In this document: piece by piece, positions 1-10,690 of the stretch
Position numbering within the stretch: the first letter of the stretch is position 1
How the letters are laid out: each line of letters starts with the position of its first letter
NCBI RefSeq assembly: GCF_019059575.1
Contig: NW_024881983.1
Span: 431,901 to 495,900 of the forward strand
DNA length: 64,000 bases
DNA from: Amphibalanus amphitrite
Taxonomy: Eukaryota; Arthropoda; Thecostraca; Balanomorpha; Balanidae
Direction: 5' to 3'
Translations under genes and position numbers: made by a program
The notes under the pieces: generated by a model
The model's input: the letters and a program-made list of their open reading frames with translations, nothing else
The model's database searches: none
What the model was told of the DNA's origin: nothing

Positions 1-2505
1 TTCGGATGGATTATGTATTAGGCAGAGAGCTCAAGAGCAAATAAGATGAATGGAAATGAGCGTCGAATCAAATTAAAAAGAAGATGGGAAATATGTCGTT
101 TGTTTTCTTTTTTATTTGTTTAATTGAGAGAAGTTATTATCCACAACAAATCATTAATGTCTTCGCTGCATTGCAGTGCCACATTGTATCAATGTTTCCT
201 TTCTTGCAGGAGATAATGTGATACATATTTGGATACTGCTGCTCTGAAAGTAAATGGGAATAGCAAAGTAATGTGTCCAAGAATGCCAATGACCATGACT
301 AATGCATGGTCGCTTCGACATCGAGAAATTGTTGTTTTAATGAGCAGTCACCGATGAGGTGCACAGTCAGCTTGCATTAATTGCAAATTCTGTTCGAAGC
401 CACAGTGACAGCACGAAGAAAACCGTATTGCAGTTTTGCAAGAACGGTGACACTGCCTTTGGTAGAGTAGGACTTCTATCAAAACTTTAAATAACATTCA
501 TCGCGAAATTATGCAGCCCTTGCAGCCACTGCATTGCGAATTCTTCAGTCACTTCAGCATCCATTTCGTATCGGTTTATCCCGTCTCTCTGCGCCGTCCG
601 CTGCGTTCTCCGCCGGTGAGTAGGAGCCTCACGTGGAGAAGCGGCTCCCCAATCGGCCATCTCCCAGAGCTCCGTGCCGTTCCCCGCTGCCACAACCACC
701 CGGTTGCCTTTCCGGACACGTCCTCAGTAATCATTTCTAAAATCTCGACCGTCCGCTTAATCTTAACTGCGCGACTCTTGGGAAAATGGCCATACCAATC
801 ACGGGCAGGGCGGACGTGGGCCTTGGGTTATGGGCTGCCGGCTGCGGTTATGGATTATGCTCTGTGGAGGTTGGGTTATAGGCTTTGGGTTGTGAGCTGT
901 GGACTGTGGGCTGTGAGCTTTGGGATATGGTCCGTGGGCTATGGGCTTAGAGTTTTACGCCGTTTATTCATCTTTTGCACGACTCAACATCTGCAGTTCA
1001 AGGTTATGAGATACTCGTCTGTCTCCGCGGTATGCCATTAAATCAAAACTGTCATCGCTTCCATGAACTAAACCTGAAGTATTTGGTTCATTTATTTATC
1101 AAATAATACTGCAACCGGTCGACAATATGAGAGACGTTCTCTTTGTAAAAGAAAATACTCCGTGACTGATGGTTGGGCGGAGCTGACTGAGCGCGGTGCG
1201 GGGCCGGGTGGTCGCGCGGCGCGGAACTTCAGTCGCCGACGCGGACCGTTGACGGTACCACAGCCGGTCAGATGGGTCGCGGATGGGTGGTGTCTGTCCA
1301 ACTGTGCGCTGCGGGCTCACGTGGCATGTCGGCTATGTTGGAGCCGGATTAAACGCCTCTGTTTATGCTCCCAGTTGGGTGGAGTTGGGTTGCTGAGCGC
1401 GAGGTCATTCAGGAGTCCAAAGGTGGTTTTGGGTCAATGTCATATTCCGTGGTGCGTCATAAAAAGGGAAGGTTAACAAAACCAAGTGACAAATCCGCAG
1501 AAATTCCGAAGAGATTTGCGTGCAGAAATCACCAAAGTTTTTCTACCATACGATATCGCATAATTTCCTTGCAAATAGCCACTTGTCTGAAACATCAGAC
1601 TGCGCAATCTACGGCTGATGCAGTGCCTTACGTAAACAAATATACAAATATAGCAAATAAAGCAAATATAGCAAGTAAAGTGCCTCATTTTCGCCCATAC
1701 GTTTTCCAGAATCAAACAACTTGCTGCATAATTATGCATCACAGTATGTCTGCAAAATGTTTTAAAGTTCATCACTGAACCAAAACATCGGAAAATCGAT
1801 AGCAATCAGTGAAACATCTTAACAATATTGCTTGGATTAAACTGAGATTCTTTTTCATTGCAGGTACTTCAATTTCATAGCTCAACATTTCGCCTCCATC
1901 AGCGCATCAATCAAGTTATCAATGCAACGCTCAGTGTCTTTAAAGATATGAGTAACAAATGTCAACGCCTTTTCAGTCATTTATGGGGCTTTTCACCAGA
2001 TATTTGTTGGTTATATAATCCTCATTCCGAAAATGTGATGGTCTCTATCATGCCCCTGTCACATCATGTCCAACTTGGCCTTTACAGGGCCGATGTATAG
2101 GGATTTCTAATCATGTTCCACCGTGAAAGTCAGATCGCTTGAACAAGCTTCAAACATCATTGTCAAGATCTAACCCAAGAAATTCCTAATTTTCCCGGCG
2201 ATGTAAGAGTTGTGTCACATTTATACTGGATATATTAAGAACAGCTTGGTAACACAAAGATACATTTTTCATTCAAAACATGACAAGATGTATCTGTTTT
2301 CTGTCACCAACTTATCGGCTTCCACACGCCGGATAAGGATGACAGCCGATAAGCACGTTGCCAAACACACTCTTAATCATTCCAACGGCCACTGGTAGCT
2401 GTCAGTGTGAACCATTTTCACGTCCTTCGTCCCGCCTCTTAGCTAGTGCGTGGCATGAGCGTTCAGATAGCGGGTACAACGCTAATTGGCGTCTCCCCGA
2501 ACCAA
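1..2505. other. non-coding stretch, no gene recognised
   Basis: I recognise no gene here. Open frames on both strands are short, overlap each other and show no domain or membrane pattern I can name. The only structure seen is a weak G/T-rich repeat at about 824-950, listed separately. Short exons of an unknown gene cannot be excluded from sequence alone. Confidence 0.5.
824..950. repeat. degenerate G/T-rich minisatellite
   Basis: The words TGGGCTGTGAG, TGGGTTATGGGC and GTGGACTGTGGGC recur every 7-14 bases with many substitutions. This looks like an old, decayed short tandem repeat. It keeps an open frame on the plus strand only because the repeat lacks stops in that frame. I see no reason to call it coding. 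Confidence 0.5.
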
Positions 2506-2611
2506 CGGAACGCAGCCCGGAACGTCTCCGGAACGCAGCCCAGAACGTCTCCGGAACGCAGCCCAGAACGTCCCCGGAACGTCGCCCGGAACGTCGCCCG
2601 GAACGTCGTCC
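2506..2611. repeat. 12/24-base GC-rich minisatellite
   Basis: The word GGAACGCAGCCC alternates with GGAACGTCTCC-like units. It then passes into a run of GGAACGTCGCCC copies, giving a 12-base basic period and a 24-base higher period. Because the period divides by three, all frames stay open across it on both strands (peptides such as repeated NVSGTQPRTSPE). These frames are repeat artefacts, not genes. Confidence 0.8.
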
Positions 2612-2956
2612 CTGAATCTGTCCGGGAACGGGTCCGGCGGCGAGTCGCGTGACAGTGCCGTTTTCCGCCACCTTAGCGCCAATCCGCACGCTACCCACTT
2701 ATGGTGTGGCCGAGAAAGTTGGCACCTTACCGTGAGTGACCGCACGTCTAGTGGCGGTGAATGGCAGGCGATCGGGCTTTGGTGGCGTCGCATAGTGCCG
2801 GGACGCCACTGCTGGCTCAAAGGGCGGGTTTTGTTCGAATCGCGAGGAAATATCCGGAATCTGTGGGCTGTGGATAAAAATAGATACACCGCTTACGGTT
2901 TACGCTCATATTTGTATATCCGTCGACATTGTGTGTATTGTACTCGCGTGGGTAAT

Positions 2957-3877
2957 TTAACCCTCGCACGACCAGGCCATTTCTCATAACACGAACGACC
3001 AGGGGGGGGGGGGTTGTTACGACCCCCCCCCTGGCGTTTCGAAACGGAAGGTCGTAGAGCTTAGCGGAAAAAACCAACGGATTGCTCTCAACGAGATCTC
3101 GCGATTGGTGGTATATTTTTTTGGTCCTAGGTCAACATTTGACCTACTTTTGACCGGTCAAAGGTCAAATTTTCGGAAAAATAGACTTTTTTCAACTTTC
3201 GGGGGCGATTGCGGCAAAACGGTGGGAGATATCGACTTGAAACCTTCACTATCGTGTTCCTTGATCAATTCTCTATCGTTTGGTATGTATTTCGTTTCCC
3301 TAGCTCTAAAAATGGCGCGTTGGGAGCGCCAGAAGTCGGCAAGGTCACAGTCGGCGGCAGAAATTCGAAAAATCAAAATTTAAATTTTTGAAATCTGATT
3401 GTATTTTTGGATTTGGGAGGTCAATTTGCTCCCTATAGAAGCTAATATTGCTGCATATTCCCATTGAGGTGACAAGAATTAGCAAAATAGTGGTTCGGGC
3501 GCTTTTCAAAAATAGTACCGGACGCTGTTCCTCTTGTGACGTCATAGCTCCGTGATCTAACCTGACCCGGTCAAATTTCTTATACCATATGATAGCCAAT
3601 ACTTGCTCCAACATGCATGGGAAGTTTCATCACGATCCATCAACCGATGTCCGTACCACCGGCAGGAAACCTCGGGCGTTGGCACTCAGTTTGTGAAAAT
3701 CCGGCCGGAGGCTGTACCTCTTATGACGTCATAACTCTGTGACCTGACATGACCCGATCAATTTTTTTTCGGCAAAAGATGCGCAAAGGTTGCCCCAGAG
3801 GGTATTGAAAATTTCAGCCCGCTACAACAAGCCGTTTAGCGTGCACTTCGAAAAAACCTCAGGCGTTCTAGGGTTAA
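2957..3877. mobile_element. TTAA-flanked non-autonomous DNA transposon (piggyBac-type)
   Basis: The left end reads TTAACCCTCGCACGACCAGG. The right end, read in reverse complement, begins TTAACCCTAGAACGCCTGAG, so the two ends form imperfect inverted repeats bounded by TTAA on both sides. Target-site TTAA followed by CCC at the element end is the known hallmark of the piggyBac superfamily; assignment here rests on that alone. The inside holds no transposase-like frame, only a G-run/C-run hairpin at about 2999-3033 and GGTCA/TGACC words around 3125-3175. At 921 bases it is a deletion derivative or MITE. An unrelated TTAA element lies at 34158-35344. Confidence 0.65.
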
Positions 3878-5129
3878 TTAATGTTGTTTCCCACCGCTTG
3901 CCGCTCAATGGCAATGAACTTCACGAACTTTCCAACATACTTACAAGGTGTTTTTATGTGCGGCAAAGCTGAGATTGTTTTGCTGTACTGGGTCGCCGGT
4001 ATTTCGGCTGCATTTCAACTCTGTTTTCCCGTAGTTCTGCCCAAGTTTTACAGCCAGCTTTTCTAGACACGACGTGGGCGGTACTCGGGTAATCCCGGCA
4101 CAGAACTCTGCACCAAGCTTTACCCCACGCACCCGGTAAGTCTCGCGCAATCCACCTGTGGCTCCACTTCGTCCGTAAACGGTAAGCTGGGCTTCACAAG
4201 TTTATCAGCAGAGACAGAGCTGGGGCCATCAACGGCGACATCCTTCGGAAAATCCGCAGATCCAGCAGCGTGGTGTGCCAGCACGGAGGAGGTCACACTC
4301 TGCGAAACTAAATACTAAGCGATCAACCTACCAACCAGTGAGGGCAGCTCCTATAGAATTGTGTCTCTTTGGATGATCGTTTGAACGATCGGGTGACCTG
4401 CGCCAACAGAGGCATGCCTTACCAATGACCGTTAACCAACGTTGGGACAACTTCAGTCATGGCAGTGCACTAACCATCATCCAACGCCTAAAATCACTCT
4501 TATCCTCATCCAATTGGCCTGTACTGGTCTAAACAAACCGTCAGGGCTTAGGACAGTAAAACATAGCCAACTATATTGTTCGTCCGTGACTCCAAACAGC
4601 CGATACACAACATTCAAATTGATGCTGTGTAATATGTTTATATTCGTTTGTTGGTTTGTTTGTTTGTTTGTTTGTTTGCACTAGCTAGGCTTGATTGCTT
4701 GTTAGCATGTTTGTTTACGAGTACCCTCGACGGCGTCATTTGGACATCCGGCTGAGACGAGCACTCCAGCTCGGGATCACCAGTCTAATCCACTCGTCCA
4801 GAGACGCTAATCCTCTCCCCCAGCCGAGCACGCACACTGTACAGGTCAGACGGGGATCTGACCGCGAGACACAAATAACAGACCGAGGAACAGACCAGGA
4901 GGCCGGCGGGACCGGTGCACAGTGGGTCACTCTGGACCGGGTGGAGCTCCAGGGTCAAATCGATACCGACTACCCCAACCGATTGTTGTGTCACGCTAGC
5001 TGTCACTTAACTGATAGGGGACAGGGGACCGTTTACAGGGTGAAACGGGCATAGATGTCGACGGCGTTAGCTGGACTAGTCCCTTTGTGATGTCGTAAGC
5101 GTGAAATCTTTACCTTTAATAGGTGAAGA
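3878..5129. other. non-coding stretch with a GTTT microsatellite
   Basis: No gene is recognised. A (GTTT)n run sits at about 4646-4678 and explains the FVCWFVCLFVCLH-type frame across it. The rest is unremarkable sequence with short overlapping open frames on both strands. Confidence 0.5.
4646..4678. repeat. (GTTT)n microsatellite
   Basis: About eight consecutive GTTT/GTTG units. It is a simple sequence repeat with no other feature attached. Confidence 0.85.
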
Positions 5130-6169
5130 CTAGGGTTACCCGCGTGCTCCGCAACGCGAAGAAGGGTTATTTTTGACCCGTGGGTATTGGGTTGGTCTGT
5201 GTCGATTTGGTTGGTAGATATCCATTTCGTTCGATTGCTTTTTGACGGCCAAGCATTTTGTAAGAAAACAAAAAGATACATCGCATCGAGGTGCCCGTGT
5301 CGTATTATCATGCGTTCTACTTTAGAATGATTCGAAAACTGGCGTGAAGTCTTTTGAGGGCCATCGATGAATTTCGCTAAAAATGACAATGTAATGGTTT
5401 GGAACATTTACATTTTTAAGGATACTGTTGCTAATCATGCAAAAATGAAGAGTGAATATTGGACAGAATTGAATGCTCTATCCAATGATACCATATTCAA
5501 TTGCCAAAGGTATGAGGTTATGCAGCAAACCCCGTGTGATTAATAAAGTGGCACAAAATTGACAAACACCATTTTCTCCTGTGATTTGCACCACCTTGAT
5601 TTGGATCAATCAGCTTTTCACAATTTTTATATGAGAGGCGGTACCTTTCTCTTGCAAATAGGCGTTGATTTAACTCGCTCCATTTAACGGTCACCTAAAA
5701 ATAAAATCAATTCCAAAATCCCTCAAAAACCCCAATTTTTCAAATAAAAGTGCCCTCTCCGGTGCACGTGGCGCGTGCTATCCTCTGCATTGCACACCAT
5801 TCAATAGCCCGCTCAATTCTGTACACGATGCTGTTTTCCCCGTGCCGGTCGGACCCCTGGTCACCAAGATATTGCACGGGAACTGGACCCGTGTCGGCCA
5901 AAATTAGCCGTTTTCGCCCGATTTCGCACGCCGATTTATACATGTAAAGTCTATGACGCGAATTTGCACTTTTTGAGCACGCGCCACGCGCTCCCTATCA
6001 ATCCGATCGAGCCCAGACCCCTCAAAGGCACGTCGCGCATCCTTGATCTATAAGTTGTGCAAGTTTCACCGCGCTAGGTGCAACGCTCTGGCCTGTAGTC
6101 CACGCAAAGCACCACCAAGTCGGGACCTCGGTAACGGACAGACGCACCCTCCTCAAATAGTAATATAGA
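5130..6169 (-). mobile_element. Helitron-like non-autonomous element, copy 1
   Basis: Read on the minus strand, the element starts TCTATATTACTATTTGA and ends in CTAG followed by a host T. Just before the end is a short imperfect hairpin (GTTGCG pairing with CGC..AAC). A TC start, a CTRR end with a 3' hairpin, no inverted repeats and no target duplication are the established signature of Helitrons. It matches 30954-31905 and its mirror 55837-56788 across nearly its whole length, which fixes both ends. This copy carries about 88 extra bases, mainly at about 5240-5320. There is no Rep/helicase gene, so it is non-autonomous. The 65-residue frame shared by all copies (plus strand 5750-5947) has no recognised domain. 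The base before the TC is G rather than the usual A, a small mismatch with the model. Confidence 0.65.
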
Positions 6170-6456
6170 CAAGCGGCTGCGCCACTTGCTTTGCTGCGTG
6201 GTAGGAAAAATTGCGGCACCAGCCAATTTGCTTTCGAATGGTGCTTGATTCATGTCGATGTGTCGTCTAGAAGCATAGATATGGACGGAAATGTGAAGAG
6301 AATTTAAAAAAGAACTGTTCTGAGGGCGTTGTTGGATGCAATTTGGGTGATACGGGGTCAAAGGGGTCAGCCCCGGTCACTTTGGGTCAGGCCAGGTCAC
6401 ATAGGTCACCTCTCGTCCGCTGGGATCAGCCCGGGCCACTATTCTGCTTTTGTCTC

Positions 6457-6670
6457 CACCACTACCCCTACCCCTACCACTACCCCTACCCTACCACTAC
6501 CCCTACCACTACCCCTACCACTACCACTACTACTACCCATACTCCTACCCCTACCACTACCCCTACCACTACTACTACCCCTACCACTACCCCTACTACT
6601 ACTCCTACCACTACCCCTACCACTACCCTACCCCTACCACTACCCCTACTACTACCCCTACCCCTACCAA
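6457..6670. repeat. (CCACTA)/(CCCCTA) microsatellite
   Basis: A tract of about 214 bases made of CCACTA, CCCCTA and CTACTA six-base units. Since six divides by three, all three forward frames stay open and give Pro/Thr- or Leu/Pro-rich peptides. These are artefacts. The GGTCA-rich stretch just before it (about 6357-6410) is a looser repeat. Confidence 0.9.
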
Positions 6671-7189
6671 CACCGCCGGGTCATGTCAGGCCACAGAATA
6701 ATTGGATCCAATCAGTACTAAAATATCAGACATAAAGTGTTCCCAGCCCTGCCCCTATTCGTGCCATTCCATTACGCTTAACCGTATTTGTCGGAAATGG
6801 CGCTTTGTGGCATATGTGGCGCATTGCGACAAACGCGGCGCATTTTCGCCCGGCGATTGAGCATGCATCTTGACACCAAATTACACCCATATCGGACTAT
6901 ATTTGACAAAACTGTGCGATTTGCGGCAAAAATGACGCCCTCAGATAATTGTGACGCATTGCGGCAAGCGCGGTGCATTTGTATACTCATATCACAAACT
7001 GTTCCCATTGAACGAAAAATCTACACATTCTCTCGCCACTTTTTATTCAAATTAAAACTTGCCGATCCGCCAATGCGAGGCACTCGCCGCCGATCGGCAT
7101 GCATTTAGCTCACAAAGTTTGTCGACCCCGGCTCTCAGTGAAGATCTACGAACCGATCAAAATATCATTGGCGTTCTTCCGGCGCGCCC

Positions 7190-7382
7190 CACGCGCGAAC
7201 CGTGCACCCCAGCGAGCCGAAACCTAGAAAAGGCGCTGACCCGTTCTGTCACCTAGAAGGTGTGCAAATTTCAACCCCCTACGATATACCGTCTGCCCTG
7301 TAGGCCGGCTAAATTGAACCCACTACACGGCGTGGCGGACAAACAGACAGACAGATGGATCCTGTTCAAATAGTAAGATAGA
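7190..7382 (-). mobile_element. second Helitron-like 5' end (diverged family member)
   Basis: On the minus strand the sequence A|TCTATCTTACTATTTGAACAG begins at 7382. It shares the TCTAT-TTACTATTTGA terminus with the copies at 5130-6169 and 30954-31905, and here the expected host A precedes the TC. It then continues with a different body. The opening 'phrase' is the same in kind: a pyrimidine-rich run containing CTGTCTGT, then a sentence resembling 'a-a-a-t-t-t-g-c-a-c-a-c'. I could not place its CTRR 3' end, which would lie at a lower coordinate, probably before about 7000. The start coordinate given is only the part I can support. Confidence 0.45.
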
Positions 7383-10242
7383 TTTATCGAAAGAATATGA
7401 CGCCAAGATTTGTATAAAACGTTTGCTTACCTGCCACTTACAAGGCACATTAACTCTATTGCCAAGCACAATAGCCTATTATTACATTTCTACCGGGCCA
7501 TACAGCCGATCGGGGGCCCGTGTGCACACCACAGGCCCGAATTCGGTGTCCACGGATCACGGATCATAGCCGCCGAGCGGCGCCGTCAGCTGTGTGAGGA
7601 GTGATCCATCTCGTATGTGTCTGGCGTCCGAGGTCCCTCGTCTCGACCTCCCTCCCTCAGCCGTGCCAAGGGTGAAGGCCTGCCGTGCAGTGGTCCTGTG
7701 ACGTCATCTGTGACGCAACTGGGCGGCGCGGGTGGAGTCAGACGGTCCGAGTGGGCACCACTAGCACAGCCAGTCGTGCATTAAAAGCAGATCACAGATC
7801 GCGATCGATCGAATTAGTGCCTCCAGGTGTGCGGCAGACGGTGAAAGTGGCTGAGCTGCCTGGGAGCCCGGACAGCTTATCAGATGTGCGTAGATTTCCC
7901 ACATCTGATAATCACTGAATGAAACGGAAATCAACCTGCCGAGCTCCTTATCGCCTGCGAACAATTAAACGTTATCAATTAGCGATCGGCGGCGGTCTTA
8001 CCGGTACTTTCCAATCGGTGAGATTTACATCAGTTTCCCGTCTTCTCTCAGGCTTTTAGAGGAACATGTCTGTCAGGAAACTCCCGTCAAGAGCACATAC
8101 CGTGTGACTGTCCATTAGAAACTTGATAGGTGCCGCAAGCCGGCACCGTCTCCGTTACACCGTTCCCCACGCACTGTTCCTGAGCAGCCACCCACCGCCA
8201 GCCCACCGTCCCGCTACGCACTTTCGCACTTCCCGTCGGTCAGCTAAAGCCGACATTACAGCCGCCATCAATGTACCTGTCGCCAGCGCAAGGTCGTGCA
8301 GAACACGGTCGCCACTCGCGGCTGGGCATTGCGTCTCCTCTGCAACTGTCGTGCAACCGCATAGTATCGACTCGTGCAGCGCCATACAGTGAAACTGCAC
8401 TGCGACGGTCGGTGAATGGCATGGTGCGTGCCTGAGTGGGCAGGAAAGAAGAGATACTGCTGCGAAGACGTTTTGACTTTGTAACAGCAATGACAGGGCG
8501 AAACTTTAGTACGTAATAAAAAGCGTGAATTAAAAGTAAAAAAGCGTTAAAGTATGTAAAGGTACGCGATACAGGAAGTTCTTAAATTCAGTATAGAAAT
8601 CGTCATGGGGATACAGCGTCAATCGGTACTTTTTGCCAGCTAGGCCAGAGTCAATTTGATGGCTGTTATCCTCAGGACAGACACTTGCTCAAAGACCAGC
8701 GGCGTCGGTAAACTTTGCCGTCTCTGTAGTTAAAGTTTTGTGAAGAAAACAAAATTAATCAAAGGAAGTTCAAATATTCTGCACTCGGGGATAAAAGAAA
8801 GTTTCGCTAAAGATGAGTACCTAATAAGGCTGTGTATCTTCCTGAAGGGAAAAGTGAAAATAAGTGAAGATTTTCCCCTAATGCTATTGACTCGAAGTTA
8901 TCAAGTGGCACTTTTGTCGGTGACCAGCTATGAGTGTGTACTTGAAATGGAAAGCCCCGCGTGCAGGAGCGGCCGAACAGTCATGTTTTGGGCTTAGTTT
9001 GCTTGCATGAGGGCCACGGATACATAGTTGCATGAAATATTGGTTATCGCCTGGCGGTGACCGTAGGGTAGACAGGTGCTTACGCCATGCTCACAGGCCC
9101 CAGGAATGTGCTCGACACGCAACTGCCACCGCACCGGCTACCTATAAACCGCATCAGCAGCATATTTTGGCACTGAAGGTCGTTATACACTTCGACTAGT
9201 TTTCCAAGGACACACTGAAGGCCATTCACCCCAGGACCCCACACTCTCACATTTTTATAATGGAATAGAGTGTTCTAAATAAATACCAAGTAACTAACTA
9301 AATACCAAGTAACCCGCTTGTCCAAAGTTGGCTAATATCAAACAAACTTGGTATCACTACATGACATTTTGTGTTTCTAGTTGGGTAAGGCCTGAACTGC
9401 ACCACTCATGCTAATAAAACATTCGGTTTGCGTGCTCCTAGACCGTCGTTTGGCTGTGTGTCGGCTGATGGGGTGGGATTTGACACGCCACGAGTCGCGG
9501 CCCCAGTGACAGGTACAGCCCTAACTGCCTCTCCGTGCCAACTGGGACGCCCTATCACTAAGAGACGTCAGTCGGGCGCTCTACCGACACCGTCCTCCCC
9601 GCGCGACACTGACCTGGGGAGAGACAGAGACCACAGAGACCGGCCCCTCGCTACCAGCATGGGGTCGAACAGCGGCCAGCAGCGCGTGTGCTGCGCTCTT
9701 TAAGACCTCATGTTTAGATTCCTCTAAATGGTGAAGGAATGTGATATTGCGCTCGCCGGAAACATGCCTTTAGCATTTTCCAGAAATTATCAGCCATTTT
9801 AAGTGATCCAGAGCGCGATAGTTTCGGGGGCTGCGTGTCGAGGATTTATTGACGACAAGACCCAGGATAAGCTGACGAAGTCGTAGGGGCGCAGGACTTT
9901 CGCCACGTCGTCGATAACCAAATGCGCTTCACCTCAAAGTGAGGCAAAGTTTGGAGCCAAATCAATAGATATCACATCAATCCGAGGCTGCCGAGAACCT
10001 GTCGCTTCTTGTTTAATTTTGCTTGATTTTCTTTTTAACCATCCATAATGACAGTCGTTGATAATCAAGTTTCTCCCACTTGCTCTCAAAATACGCATTG
10101 GCAGAAAAAGGTCCAGGAATGGCCACCAGCCGCTGATATCCGTACCATTATCGGCTCCACACCGTGCGCAGAACCGTGTGAAACAATCTCCGAGCTCGCT
10201 CGGGGATCGGTGATTGTTTGCCGTCCGGTGATTGGCTGCTGA
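7383..10242. other. non-coding stretch, no gene recognised
   Basis: No recognisable coding region. An 18-base AACTAAATACCAAGTAAC word is partly duplicated around 9281-9315. Open frames up to about 110 residues (for example around 8155-8490) are unsupported: none shows a domain, and frames overlap on both strands. Confidence 0.45.
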
Positions 10243-10690
10243 CTCGGGGATGACCCGGCGGACAGACAGACTGGCAGAAAGGACGCTGGATGACCCGACG
10301 GACCGATAGACTGGCAGACAGGACGCTGGATGACCGACAGACTGGCAGACAGGACGCTGGATGACCTGGCGGACTGGGAAAGGACGCTGGATGACCGACA
10401 GACTGGCAGACAGGACGCTGGATGACCGACAGACTGGGAGATGGACGCTGGATGACCGACAGACCGACAGACTGGGGAAGGGCGCTGGATGACCGACAGA
10501 CTGGGGAAGGGACGCTGGATGACCGACAGACTGGCAGACAGGACGCTGGTCGCTGGATGACCGACAGACTGGGAAAGGACGCTAGATGACCGACAGACTG
10601 GGAGATGGACGCTGGATGACCGACAGACCATGAGGAAAGAACGCTAGATGACCCAGCAGGTTACCAAGGTAAGGGAAGAACGCTAGATGA
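10243..10690. repeat. 30-base minisatellite, decaying to about 10885
   Basis: The unit GGACGCTGGATGACCGACAG + ACTGGCAGACA recurs about twelve times, with lengths of 29-31 bases and one 38-base unit carrying an internal GACCGACA duplication. Divergent GGATGACC-AATAGACC words continue to about 10885. The 181-residue minus-strand frame (10086-10631, repeated SVGHPAS / SVIQRP) is a by-product of the 30-base period and is not supported as a gene. Confidence 0.85.

Noticed and set aside
6329..6735. Pro/Thr/Leu-rich open frames of up to 130 residues
   Set aside because: Six-base microsatellite translated in three frames at once.
9281..9315. Short duplicated word ACTAAATACCAAGTAAC as a possible target duplication or terminal repeat
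   Set aside because: The copies are adjacent, with nothing inserted between them.
10086..10631. 181-residue minus-strand frame (SVGHPAS repeats)
   Set aside because: By-product of the 30-base minisatellite.
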